From NCBI GenBank assembly GCA_004213175.1, contig SHAT01000012.1, positions 1 to 43,597 on the forward strand: a DNA stretch of 43,597 nucleotides, written 5' to 3'. A program made the position numbers and the translations under genes. Under the pieces are notes generated by a model. It was not told the DNA's origin. It saw nothing but the letters and a program-made list of their open reading frames with translations, and did not search any database. This DNA is from Pseudomonadota bacterium. GTDB lineage: Bacteria; SAR324; NAC60-12. Below, in pieces: positions 17,131-26,450 of the stretch; position 1 is the stretch's first letter; the number at the start of each line of letters is the position of its first letter.

Positions 17131-17949
17131 TTACTTTTGGCATTCATGACAAAAATAAGTGCTGCGTTGCTGCTGAACTATACGTTGAATTGGTACATCA
17201 CATTCCAGACATGCCTGATTGTCTTTACCATAGACTTGGAGAAATTGTTGAAACTTCCCGGTCTTGTCATCAACTCTGCGGAAATCAGAAATAGTAGTAC
17301 CGTTATTCTTGATAGCTTCTTCCAGTATACTTTGAGTGTGCTTAATGATTTTAGTCCAATCTTTCTTGAGAAGCTTTCCTGCTGCGCGTTGAGGATGAAT
17401 TCGTGAGCGGAACAAAATTTCCGAGGCATAAATGTTGCCGAGTCCTACCACTACCTTTTGATCTAGCAGTACAGTTTTAATTTCACGTTTGGAGAATTTC
17501 ATTCGATTGATAAAATAATTGGGATTCATCTCAGCAGATAGCGGCTCAATTCCTAGTTTGCTCAATGACTTTGAATCTGACAGCTTATCATATACCTCCA
17601 AAGTTCCAAAGCAGCGAATATCATCAAAAATCATTAGACGTCCACTTTTTAAGTAAAACCACACTCGATTATATTTAGAAGGTTCCTCAAGCGGATCACT
17701 AACTATGAATTTGCCCGTCATACGCAAATGAGCAATTAAATATCTTTGCGGCTGCAGATGAAAAATTATAAACTTGGCTCGGCGTGTAACATCCAGAAAT
17801 GTCATTCCGCATAATTCATTCTGAAATATGTCAAGGTCTCCCTGGACTATCGGGTTTTTGCGGAATATTTCAACAGATATAATTGCATCTCCGCAGATTT
17901 CATCTCGTAATTCTCTAACAACAGTTTCAACTTCTGGTAGCTCCGGCAT
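17131..17949 (-). CDS. mutM: formamidopyrimidine-DNA glycosylase (Fpg)
   Basis: Base-excision repair enzyme that removes 8-oxoguanine and ring-opened purines and nicks the abasic site. The catalytic N-terminal proline and glutamate are present in PELPEVETVVREL (Pro2, Glu3), followed by RRAKF with the conserved Lys, IAHLRMTGKF, and the helix-two-turn-helix region VVGLGNIYASEILFRSRIHP. The C-terminal zinc finger uses C247, C250, C267 and C270. Length of 272 is standard. It is the first gene of the mutM-TAXI-rsmH-ybeY minus-strand unit, preceded by a long AT-rich region that should hold the promoter. Confidence 0.96.
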   Translation of the reverse strand: MPELPEVETVVRELRDEICGDAIISVEIFRKNPIVQGDLDIFQNELCGMTFLDVTRRAKFIIFHLQPQRYLIAHLRMTGKFIVSDPLEEPSKYNRVWFYLKSGRLMIFDDIRCFGTLEVYDKLSDSKSLSKLGIEPLSAEMNPNYFINRMKFSKREIKTVLLDQKVVVGLGNIYASEILFRSRIHPQRAAGKLLKKDWTKIIKHTQSILEEAIKNNGTTISDFRRVDDKTGKFQQFLQVYGKDNQACLECDVPIQRIVQQQRSTYFCHECQK

Positions 17950-18585
17950 ATTTTGATCGGCTAAAATGGTTTGTTATTATGAAAGTTATTCTAACCGAGT
18001 CAAATTCGACTCTCAACTTCATTTTAACAATTCACTTGTGATAAAAAATATTTTTACCTCACAAAATGAAGATGGATTTAGATATAATATAACTCTGACC
18101 CTAATATAATTTAGATTATCAAAATTTAAGCTAATCCTATTCGGATGACACTAAGCTATTTAGTTTAAGCCTCATAAAGTTTAGCTATTTTTACAGCTGC
18201 TGTTTGAATGTGGCTTTTGATTAGAATTGAAAAACAGTCTAAACCAGCATATATTCTGATTGTATACTGCTTCCTGAAACTGGAATAATAAAATTCTAGC
18301 GCTTCTGTGATATTTCACCAAACCATCAAAAATTAATATGTTTTTTAAAGTATTATTTTTGTCTGAAATAGAATTTGCATCGAGCTTTAAGAGTTTTAGT
18401 GTTGGTGAGGCGAGGATACTGGCTTTAGAATAAACAGCATATAAGAATTAATTAAACTCAGACATTTTCTTAAGCTAAACTCAAATAAATTATTTTATAT
18501 CTGATACGTTAATGATAAAATATTTTCTTAAAAAATGCTTTGTGCTGCTGACTTACAAAATAACTTTTTACTATTGAGAGAAAAA
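17950..18585. other. long AT-rich divergent intergenic region
   Basis: About 636 nt between mutM (minus) and the ybiI-like gene (plus). It holds no frame I would defend. A short dyad GAGTC/GACTC around 17997-18012 lies just upstream of mutM. Promoters for both genes are expected; none can be placed with confidence. Confidence 0.4.
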
Positions 18586-18852
18586 ATGGCCGTTGGATGG
18601 TCCCGTGATGGTGCTGTACAGGAGCAAATTGATGCCACTGTAGCAGATGCTGTAGATTTAGCAAGAAGTCGTTTGTCCGAAGGTGAAAGTTCAATCCTTT
18701 GTGAAGAATGTGAATCTTTGATCACAGAAGGCAGGCGCAAAGCTTTGCCCGGGGTTAGGCTTTGTATTGTATGTCAGTCAGAGCTCGAAAAACATCAAAC
18801 ATCGATCAATTATTTCAACCGCAGCGGAAGCAAAGACAGCCAGCTAAAGTAA
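18586..18852 (+). CDS. ybiI: YbiI-like DksA/TraR zinc-finger protein
   Basis: An 88-residue protein closely resembling E. coli YbiI: MAVGWSRDGAVQEQID at the start, the zinc finger with CEEC followed by CIVC, the GRRKALPGVRLC core, and the ending NRSGSKDSQLK. The four cysteines follow the C-x2-C-x17-C-x2-C DksA/TraR pattern. The frame is open upstream to 18535, but the start at 18586 is preferred because it has GAGAG ahead of it and gives exactly the YbiI length. DksA relatives bind the RNA polymerase secondary channel, but YbiI lacks the long coiled coil and its function is unclear. It appears to be a single-gene unit. Confidence 0.92.
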   Translation: MAVGWSRDGAVQEQIDATVADAVDLARSRLSEGESSILCEECESLITEGRRKALPGVRLCIVCQSELEKHQTSINYFNRSGSKDSQLK

Positions 18853-19139
18853 ATCTATCCGTGAGCTTGCGGATTACTGCCTGAGTGAATGCAATTGGAA
18901 CTACCACTGTCAAGCTGACCAAAGTGATTGAAAACTGCATAACGATTGAAATGTTATTATTTTGCACTGATGAAAACAACTCATTATAAGTATGTATAAG
19001 TTGAAATATTTTAGCCTGATTTATATTAATCAGAATTAGTCTAAAAGAAAAGGTTAAAGGATTTTGAAAAAATTATAGGAAAGTGTTTGGAGATTAAGAT
19101 TTTGAGAACATTATATAGTTGAATAGACAAAATCACCTA

Positions 19140-21539
19140 TCATGTTTTTTGCAGGCTCTCCATAACAATTTTTCTATCTTGAGATTTGAGCATAAAATCC
19201 TCCTCAAGAATTGACAAAATTTGCTGAGGCATTATTGTACTGATTGTTTTTGGATCATCAAAACCAAGTAGCACCCTGATCAAACGCCTGAAAACCTCCA
19301 AAGGAGATCCTGTAGAACTGGCACTAAGTTTAAGTTGCCTTTCTATACCTTGCGGCACTTCGAACCGATGCTTTTTTTCATTGTAGTCAAAAGGTGCATT
19401 ATTGTTACTGTAATAACCATGCGGTAAAAATTTGAATCTAGCATAATTATTCAAGAATTCGTGTGTTGTTTTACTTTTAGATAAATCCTGTTCGAGTTCG
19501 TTTTCAAGACCTTCCCCAATTTTAAAGGAATTTTCCATTTTGTTTAACAATGTGAAAAAAGTATGAGTATTTGTCAATACCTGATAGATCATTTTTCCTT
19601 CTGAAGAAGTCATTGTTTTGCAAGCTTCTTTCAAGGCTGTCATTTCAAAAGGAGGGAAAGGATCATAAACAGATTTTTTCCCTCCAGAAGAAAAAAGCTC
19701 TGATTTACTTGATTTATCTGATTTACGCGACTTGGATTTTCTCTGTATTGTTGCTGACTCTGTTTTTTTAACATCATTCAAGGCCCCTTCTGGCTGAGCC
19801 TCAGCTTTTATTTTCCGTGCTTGAATTCTGGTTTCAACTGGTTTTAATTCTGATTTCAATTCAGCTAAAAAACGTTGTTCTTCCTGTGCACCCTGACCGA
19901 ACATTTCATCAAAAATCCAATTCAGTTCCTCCACTTGCTCTGTACTTTTCTGCAGTTTTTTTTCTGAGTATACTGCATCTCGTTCAAGAATAGCAATTGT
20001 CTGCTCGTACAAAGCTTCTGAGTCAAGATTTTGTTCGCGCAATTTCCCAAGTTCAAGCCAAATTGATTCAACCTCCTTGATTGAACTTTTAAGCAAAACT
20101 GATGTTTGAGTAACACTACCGAAAACCATTGCTGCAGAAGTTAAACTCGCATTTTCATCATATGCTGTCTGCAAATAATTATAAGTTTTCCTCGAATTCC
20201 AATCTGAAGCATTAGATAATGTTTCCACAAATCCATGTATTCGTTCACAATACTTTATCATCTCATTTTTACCTTCTTCCAGTAAATCAAGCGCATATAA
20301 CATCCCTTCATTTATTGGAGCATCAAACAACTCAAGATCTTTTACGATTTTCTGTAATTGATTAAGTTTCTGAGTCTTTGAATCAGCAACGCGACCGCCT
20401 TTTTCCAGCATACCTTTGATCAAAGCTAGGACTTTATGCAGGAAAGTACTAGTGATAGTTTGTGAAGAAGCATTGTGATAGATTTTCCCGAAGGAGATGG
20501 AAAGATTTTGCAGGATACCGGTCACCTCCCTTAAAGTCACTTCAACGCCCCCAAATGTCTCAATAAAAAGTTGTAGATTTTCCAACTCCTGTTTTGCATT
20601 CTCGTGGAACTGAGAGATACTTTTTTCAATACCTCCACTTTCTTTTTGTTCTTTGAGTTTTTCCAAATGTTTCTGGAAAAATCCTAGGGGTTCGAAAGGA
20701 ATGCGCAGCAAATACATTCGCAAAATCATGTCGGTACGTGAGATTTGGCAAAGTTCAATTCCCCAATCTGGAATATTTTTTGAGTTTGAAATATTTACAT
20801 TTTTCAGTTTTTGTTGAATTTTTGAAAGTTTTTCCAAAAGTTCATCCGGCTTTAAAATTTGCGGTTCTCTTTTTTTGGCAAGGGTATTTCTAAGAGCTTC
20901 CTTTTCCAAGTCCTGTATTCGACTTACACTTTTGAAATACTTATAAACATCTTGAACCTCTTCAATAGTCATAGGTTGATCAAAACTGCTGAAATTTTGA
21001 TTGTTCAGTAAAGTACCTGCTAATGATGAAGCTCCAGAATAGAGTTCTTCAACTTCATTTTTTGCTGCATCATCAACCGCAGCGTCTATTGGCAAAGAAA
21101 CCCATTTACCCTTTTGGTGTCCGTCACGGATACTTTTAATTTTTTTCAGCGATAATTCGATGGCTTTAGCAGGGGATAACCCAAGTGGTTCTGTACCATA
21201 AAATCCCTGATCCAGACTGAGATGGATACAATCCGCCTGACGTTCTATTTGTTTTTTCATTTTCAAGAAACGATCCGCCTCCCTGTTGAAATGTTCAGGA
21301 CTGCGGCATTTTTCATATAGCTCTTTGTTGATCCGGTTTATATCACCCAGCATGGTGACAATACACTCTGGTTCACCCGCTTGAAAAATCCAGCGGTTTT
21401 CTTTAGCCAGCGCGATATGTACAAACTTAGTTATTCGCTTAGCTTGTTTCAATGCACCCTGTATTTGAGATACCGGCAACCTCTCTGCTTGCAAAGAAGA
21501 TTGGGCATGTTTTAATTGTTCAAGCGTATTAGTGGACAT
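19140..21539 (-). CDS. large hypothetical helical/coiled-coil protein (799 aa)
   Basis: No family recognised. No signal peptide or transmembrane segment is visible, so it is probably cytoplasmic. Residues 1 to about 580 are predominantly helical with many Leu/Lys/Glu heptad-like stretches (for example around 225-250 and 300-330), suggesting coiled coils. A low-complexity linker rich in Lys and Ser (about 595-620, KSKSRKSDKSSKSE) leads to a distinct C-terminal domain of about 180 residues beginning SVYDPFPPFEMTALKEA and containing FLPHGYYSNNNAPFDYN. It stands alone on the minus strand between ybiI and dxs, divergent from dxs. A scaffold or structural role can only be guessed. The 287-nt spacer to ybiI contains no supported gene. 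Confidence 0.78.
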   Translation of the reverse strand: MSTNTLEQLKHAQSSLQAERLPVSQIQGALKQAKRITKFVHIALAKENRWIFQAGEPECIVTMLGDINRINKELYEKCRSPEHFNREADRFLKMKKQIERQADCIHLSLDQGFYGTEPLGLSPAKAIELSLKKIKSIRDGHQKGKWVSLPIDAAVDDAAKNEVEELYSGASSLAGTLLNNQNFSSFDQPMTIEEVQDVYKYFKSVSRIQDLEKEALRNTLAKKREPQILKPDELLEKLSKIQQKLKNVNISNSKNIPDWGIELCQISRTDMILRMYLLRIPFEPLGFFQKHLEKLKEQKESGGIEKSISQFHENAKQELENLQLFIETFGGVEVTLREVTGILQNLSISFGKIYHNASSQTITSTFLHKVLALIKGMLEKGGRVADSKTQKLNQLQKIVKDLELFDAPINEGMLYALDLLEEGKNEMIKYCERIHGFVETLSNASDWNSRKTYNYLQTAYDENASLTSAAMVFGSVTQTSVLLKSSIKEVESIWLELGKLREQNLDSEALYEQTIAILERDAVYSEKKLQKSTEQVEELNWIFDEMFGQGAQEEQRFLAELKSELKPVETRIQARKIKAEAQPEGALNDVKKTESATIQRKSKSRKSDKSSKSELFSSGGKKSVYDPFPPFEMTALKEACKTMTSSEGKMIYQVLTNTHTFFTLLNKMENSFKIGEGLENELEQDLSKSKTTHEFLNNYARFKFLPHGYYSNNNAPFDYNEKKHRFEVPQGIERQLKLSASSTGSPLEVFRRLIRVLLGFDDPKTISTIMPQQILSILEEDFMLKSQDRKIVMESLQKT

Positions 21540-21703
21540 AAAAACATCTCCAAGATATAATGAACCATATTAATATTTTTTCCTTCAGACTAATAAACAT
21601 TCTGGTTCGGGTTTAGTGGTTGATCAGAGTATATTTTTCTAGTAGAGTTACAAGCAAATACAAATCAAATACCTTGAAGAAAAGGGAATTCGAGCGTCAA
21701 AGT

Positions 21704-23641
21704 ATGAATTCAATATTGGATAGTATCTCACAACCTAAAGAGATTCAAAACTTAAATTTAAAGGAATTGATCCAACTGGCAAAAGAATGCCGACATAGAA
21801 TTATTGAGGTCACTAGTCAACAAGGCGGACACCTGGCTTCATCACTTGGCACTGTTGAAATTACAGTTGCTCTCCTAAAGAATTTTGATTTTAGTATAGA
21901 CCGAATTGTATGGGACGTTGGTCACCAGGCTTACCCTTATAAAATTCTGACTGACCGCAACAAACATTTTGATTCTCTGGGTAAAGCAGGCGGCATTAAG
22001 AAGTTTCTCTCTCGTGATGAAAGCAGCTATGACCATTTTGGAGCAGGGCACGCCTCCACCTCAATCTCTGCGGCGCTTGGGATGGCAATCGGACGCGACT
22101 TACAGCAAAAAAAACACCGTGTAATTGCTATTATCGGTGATGGAGCAATGACTGGCGGGTTAGCCTTTGAGGCTCTAAATCACAATGGCTCTCTAGATAA
22201 AAATGTACTGGTAATCTACAATGATAACGGTATCAGCATTGATCCAAATGTTGGGGCAATTTCAAAATTACTAACCCGATTTGCGTCTTCCAGATTCTAC
22301 AACCGTTTTCGTGAGGAAACTCTAGAATTCGCAGAAAAAGCTCCTTTCTCTGAACAACTTGGTCTTAAAACAACTTTACAGAAATTACATGATTCTGCAA
22401 AGAGTTTTTTTTCGCCACCAAGCATGCTTTTTGAACAATTAGGTTGGCGTTATTTTGGTACAGTTGACGGACATAAACTCCCGGATCTGCTGAATTTGAT
22501 AGATCATGTAAAAAATCTGGACGGACCAATTGTGATCCATGCAATCACTCAGAAAGGAAAAGGTTATGCTTTTGCTGAAGAGGATTCCTACAAATATCAT
22601 GGAGTAACCCCTTTTGAACCAGTCGATGGTAAATTTATTAAAAAAGAACCAACCGGTAATGCAAAAAGTTTTTCCGAGGTTTTTGGTGACAAACTTGATG
22701 AATTAATGGCACGTGACCAAAAGTTAGTCGTTTTGAGTGCTGCAATGTTAAGCGGAACTGGGATTGTTAAACTTCAACCTAAATATCCAGACCGTGTGCT
22801 TGACGTAGGCATTGCGGAAGGACATGCCGTCACATGTTCAGCAGGACTTGCCGTTGCTGGTAACAAGCCTTTTGTTGCAATTTATTCAACTTTCCTGCAA
22901 CGCGCATTAGATCACATTATTCACGACATCGCGATTCAAAAACTTCCGGTATGTTTTATGATAGATCGAGCCGGACTTGTAGGAGCAGATGGTCCGACAC
23001 ACCATGGATTATATGACCTTACTTATTTGCGGATGATTCCAAACATGACAATCATGGTTCCGCGAAATGGAGCAGAATTACGAGGAATGATGGAATTTGC
23101 CTGCAATTACGAAAAAGGACCATTGGCAATACGTTATCCAAAAGCTTCTACTGCTGAAGTAGATGAGAATAAGAGCCCACAACTTGAATTTGGGAAAGCA
23201 TATATTTTGCGTAAAGGCGAAGATGTGGCTCTATTTGCTGTGGGGCTGATGGTCGATACTGCAGAGGATGTGGCAGATCTTCTTCAGGCAAAAGGATATT
23301 CAACAGCTGTTATTAATGCCAGATTTGTCAAACCTCTTGATGAAAAAATGATTGTAAATTTTGGCAACAAAGTAAAATTGCTGGTAAGTATGGAAGAAAA
23401 CACGAGGCATGGTGGTTTCGGCAGTGGTGTGCTTGAAACTCTGAGTGAAAATGGAATTAGAGTGCCAACATTACTGATTGGTGCCCCGGACCGTTTCATT
23501 GAGCAAGCTTCTCAGGAAGAACAGAGAAAGGCTGCTAATTTGAATGCGGAGCAAATTTTTATGCGTATACTTGAAAGGATACATTTGCCTGCAGAGAAAA
23601 TTGGTAACAAAAGAACTGGTTTGCAAAAAATTCACGCCTAA
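21704..23641 (+). CDS. dxs: 1-deoxy-D-xylulose-5-phosphate synthase
   Basis: First enzyme of the MEP isoprenoid pathway; condenses pyruvate and glyceraldehyde-3-phosphate using thiamine diphosphate. Visible are GGHLASSLGTVEITVALL, IVWDVGHQAYPYKILT, the ThDP motif GDGAMTGGLAFEALNH through NDNGISIDPNVGAISK, the central VDGHKL, and the C-terminal pyrimidine and transketolase domains (DVGIAEGHAVTCSAGLA, DRAGLVGADGPTHHGLYDL). The frame is open upstream to a TTG at 21620, but the ATG at 21704 (MNSILDSIS) gives 645 residues, normal for Dxs, and aligns with the family start. ispD of the same pathway lies about 14 kb away on the other strand. Confidence 0.96.
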   Translation: MNSILDSISQPKEIQNLNLKELIQLAKECRHRIIEVTSQQGGHLASSLGTVEITVALLKNFDFSIDRIVWDVGHQAYPYKILTDRNKHFDSLGKAGGIKKFLSRDESSYDHFGAGHASTSISAALGMAIGRDLQQKKHRVIAIIGDGAMTGGLAFEALNHNGSLDKNVLVIYNDNGISIDPNVGAISKLLTRFASSRFYNRFREETLEFAEKAPFSEQLGLKTTLQKLHDSAKSFFSPPSMLFEQLGWRYFGTVDGHKLPDLLNLIDHVKNLDGPIVIHAITQKGKGYAFAEEDSYKYHGVTPFEPVDGKFIKKEPTGNAKSFSEVFGDKLDELMARDQKLVVLSAAMLSGTGIVKLQPKYPDRVLDVGIAEGHAVTCSAGLAVAGNKPFVAIYSTFLQRALDHIIHDIAIQKLPVCFMIDRAGLVGADGPTHHGLYDLTYLRMIPNMTIMVPRNGAELRGMMEFACNYEKGPLAIRYPKASTAEVDENKSPQLEFGKAYILRKGEDVALFAVGLMVDTAEDVADLLQAKGYSTAVINARFVKPLDEKMIVNFGNKVKLLVSMEENTRHGGFGSGVLETLSENGIRVPTLLIGAPDRFIEQASQEEQRKAANLNAEQIFMRILERIHLPAEKIGNKRTGLQKIHA

Positions 23642-23897
23642 CAAGCATGTTCATTTAAAATATTTTTTTAAACATTATTAATTAAACATTGTCTATTTCT
23701 GATTTAAAAATTAATTTTAACTTTTTTCACAAGACAAACGGTTTTTTCCCTGAAAGATAATCATTACTTGTTAACAGTGTATACTAAAATGTACAGCTCT
23801 TGCATTTGTTTGACAGTGCTAAACATTTTTACCTGAGGAACCGAAGTACAAATCCCATGAATAGATAGCGTCAACCATTTATTGAAGGAAATTTAAC

Positions 23898-24287
23898 ATG
23901 TCAAATGATTTATTAAAACAGCTCGAAGAAAAAATCACTGCTGCAATCGAAACCATTGAATTGTCACGTATGGAACTTGCTGAATTAAAAGAACAAAACA
24001 ATGAATTAGAAAACCGTTATGTTGACTGGGAAGATCGGCTGTCAGCTTTGATTGAAAAATTTGAGCAACTGGAAAATGAAGATATCGTCGAGATTGAAGC
24101 AGAATCAGAGAATCCAACTCAGAAAGAAGAGGAAGAAAATATTGAAGAGTTAGGGGCTGAAGAAAATGAAGCAGATGAACAAGCATTAGAAATTTCAGCT
24201 GATGTTGATGAAACTGAAAATCCTGTATTTGGAACAAGTCCGGAGTCATTCACAGAAGCTCCAGAATCTGCTCAACATTACGCATGA
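23898..24287 (+). CDS. ZapB-like division coiled-coil protein with acidic tail
   Basis: The first 60 or so residues resemble E. coli ZapB, the coiled-coil protein that links the Z-ring via ZapA to MatP: LLKQLEEKITAAIETIELSR, then MELAELKEQNNELENR and WEDRLSALIEKFEQLE, matching the AIDTI..LQMEIEELKEKN and WQERLQALLGRMEEV parts of ZapB. The remaining part, about residues 60-129, is strongly Glu/Asp-rich and absent from ZapB (about 80 residues). GAAGGA sits upstream of the ATG. Its stop overlaps the ATG of the TPR gene (ATGA), suggesting a two-gene unit. Function in division is inference from a short coiled-coil similarity, which is easily fortuitous. Confidence 0.65.
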   Translation: MSNDLLKQLEEKITAAIETIELSRMELAELKEQNNELENRYVDWEDRLSALIEKFEQLENEDIVEIEAESENPTQKEEEENIEELGAEENEADEQALEISADVDETENPVFGTSPESFTEAPESAQHYA

Positions 24288-26002
24288 CCGGATTCCGCAT
24301 TCCGGATCCAAATAGTATTTTACTGCACAGAGTTTTTTGGCCTGCACATCCAATTGCGAAGAATATGTTAATTCAGCTTCTTCGCAAACTACTTTCTTTA
24401 TTATTTATAAGTTTATTTTTTTGTGGACTTGCATCTCATCCGTCACTTCAGGGGCGACCATTAGTAGGGGTCCTTTCTGTCGATATACACTATCCATCAA
24501 GGGGATTGAATTGGCTGGAAATTTTCCTCCAGGAAGAACTCTCTCTACAGTTACAACTAGCGGATAGTTTCTCTATCATTTCTCCTGAATCAATGCGCCG
24601 CTGGAATCAGCGGTTAAAAAACTCAGATTGGGCGGAGTCAAATTCTTCTGGATTAAATAATTCCGAAATATCACAACTAAAACCAGATAAAATTCTTAAG
24701 TTGTCTATACAGAAAGTCCTGAACCAACTTTCTGTCACTTGGAATATCCATAGCTTTAGAGAAAATAAATCCTTAAAAATTATAAAAAATATTCATTCTT
24801 GGATAACTCCTGACAAACTGATCAATTCGCTGTTGAACGATATTATAAAAGAAGACAAATTCTTCAGAGATCTTAGGTATTTTCCTTTAAATTACACATG
24901 GGAGGGAATTCGGAGTTTTTACCAATGGAGGCTCAAATCAGTTCCAAAAATCAATTCTTATGCTTGGATAGAGCATAAAGATGAGTTGGAGGCTCTTATC
25001 TTTAGTTACCCTTCTTTGGAAGCTAAAGTGAGATTTTACAGATCGATTCTACTCATTATCAAAAGCAGTGAGATGGACCCTGCCCACGTTCCTTCATTGA
25101 ATTCAGCCGAAAAAGATATTTTGGCGTCTATGGAAATTCATCCTGGAAACGGTGCACACCACAGTTTGCTCGCCCTATTACATTACCTACGTAAAGAACC
25201 GTTATTTGCTAAACAGCAAGCAAATATTGCACACAAGATAAATCCTAGGGACGGTTTGGCTTTAATCATTTATGGTCTTACTATTGGGAAAACGCCTCAA
25301 GCAGGTTCCTCATACATAAGGGAAGGGCTCAGGCTTTATCCTTTTGTAGCCGAGCCGAGTTCGGACAACTGGCAACCTTATCATGCACTTGTGAAAGATT
25401 TAGAACCGTGGCTAAATACTTCAATTTCTAATAATAAAACAAATTATGATCAGTTAATGAGTTTCGGTAATGAAAATTACAACGCCCAACGATGGTCGGA
25501 AGCACGTCAAGCTTTTAAAGATGCATCTGTCTTAGAGCCTTCACTTCCCAAGCCATTGCTATCTTTAGCGAAGCTGGATTTAGCTCAACATAATACGCAA
25601 AATGCTCTTTCACTACTCACTAAAATTAGACAGAAATTCCCGCGACATGCTGACACAATATTATATACAGGCTATGCTCACGAGAAATTAAAACACTACA
25701 ACAAAGCGGAGTCTTTTTATCGTGAGGTGCTTAATCTTAAACCCGAACACCACAAGGCACTCCTGAGGCTCGGTGCAGTTCTTATTAAATTAGGAAAAAG
25801 GGGGGAAGCCCGGAGTTTTTTGGAAAGCCTAACTCAAAAATATCCCATGTATACAGTTGCCTGGTGGAATCTTGGTATTATCTATTATCAATTGGGAGAA
25901 CTTGAACTAGCTGAATCCGCATGGGAAGAATCCCTAAGGCTTGAGCCAGATAACAATCAAGTGAGGGTACGTCTTGCACAACTTCGAGAAGAGTTATTTT
26001 GA
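24284..26002 (+). CDS. exported TPR-repeat protein
   Basis: A 572-residue protein with a hydrophobic export segment starting MLIQLLRKLLSLLFISLFFC, which begins at internal Met28 (ATG at 24365). That ATG may be the real start; the first ATG, used here, overlaps the ZapB-like stop and suggests coupling. After the signal, GRPLVGVLSVDIHYPSRGLNWLEIF and the following FSIISPESMRRWNQ recall the TolB/FlgO/CsgG-type N-terminal fold, a weak match. Residues about 385-572 hold roughly five tetratricopeptide repeats (for example AESFYREVLNLKPEHHKALL and ESAWEESLRLEPDNNQVRVR). It is probably a periplasmic or membrane-anchored protein-interaction factor; its partner is unknown. A strong hairpin follows. Confidence 0.78.
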   Translation: MTGFRIPDPNSILLHRVFWPAHPIAKNMLIQLLRKLLSLLFISLFFCGLASHPSLQGRPLVGVLSVDIHYPSRGLNWLEIFLQEELSLQLQLADSFSIISPESMRRWNQRLKNSDWAESNSSGLNNSEISQLKPDKILKLSIQKVLNQLSVTWNIHSFRENKSLKIIKNIHSWITPDKLINSLLNDIIKEDKFFRDLRYFPLNYTWEGIRSFYQWRLKSVPKINSYAWIEHKDELEALIFSYPSLEAKVRFYRSILLIIKSSEMDPAHVPSLNSAEKDILASMEIHPGNGAHHSLLALLHYLRKEPLFAKQQANIAHKINPRDGLALIIYGLTIGKTPQAGSSYIREGLRLYPFVAEPSSDNWQPYHALVKDLEPWLNTSISNNKTNYDQLMSFGNENYNAQRWSEARQAFKDASVLEPSLPKPLLSLAKLDLAQHNTQNALSLLTKIRQKFPRHADTILYTGYAHEKLKHYNKAESFYREVLNLKPEHHKALLRLGAVLIKLGKRGEARSFLESLTQKYPMYTVAWWNLGIIYYQLGELELAESAWEESLRLEPDNNQVRVRLAQLREELF

Positions 26003-26007
26003 ATCTC

Positions 26008-26050
26008 AGCCTAACTTCAAAATTATTTAACGATAATTTTCATTTAGGCT
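26008..26050 (+). terminator. long hairpin after the TPR gene
   Basis: AGCCTAA (26008-26014) pairs with TTAGGCT (26044-26050) and, inside, AAAATTAT (26019-26026) pairs with ATAATTTT (26033-26040), with a 6-nt loop and a small internal loop. It begins 6 nt after the stop codon. There is no clear U-run after it, so it may act in mRNA 3'-end protection rather than intrinsic termination. Confidence 0.55.
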
Positions 26051-26121
26051 CCACTATTGCAATTTGTACTAACAGATGAGTTTTTTATTCTGATTATATT
26101 TATTTTTTTGGCATAAAGATA

Positions 26122-26149
26122 ATTATATTATATTTATTTATAATATAAT
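26122..26149. repeat. perfect 11-bp AT-only inverted repeat
   Basis: ATTATATTATA (26122-26132) and TATAATATAAT (26139-26149) are exact reverse complements with a 6-nt spacer. It contains no G or C, so chance occurrence in this AT-rich spacer is quite possible. Confidence 0.4.
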
Positions 26150-26450
26150 ATCAGTATATTAAGTCTTTAACGACAAACAATAACGGTAGATATTCAATCT
26201 AAGATTAAGAGGAAATTTTTGCAATTACAAATCCATAAAACGTTAAGTGTTTCTAAAGATGTTTAACTAATTTTTGTAGAAATTTTTCTAAATTTTGATT
26301 AAATAGACGTTTTTACAAAAAGTTCTGTTTACAAAAAATAATGAAAACCTGCTTGGAATAATTGTTAATATACTGTACTTTAACTTGAAAATAATATAAC
26401 ATACATTGATTTAGAAAATAAAAAGCTTGCATTACATTTAAAAAGTCCAT

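Noticed and set aside
18815-18940. 41-codon hydrophobic minus-strand frame overlapping the end of the ybiI-like gene
   Set aside because: It could encode a small membrane peptide, but there is no ribosome-binding site, and it is antisense to a conserved coding region.
23642-23897. Possible 6S RNA gene next to the ZapB-like gene
   Set aside because: 6S RNA often neighbours zapA, so I looked for a long rod-like fold with a central bubble. The segment has no extended complementary arms and is too AT-rich to judge.
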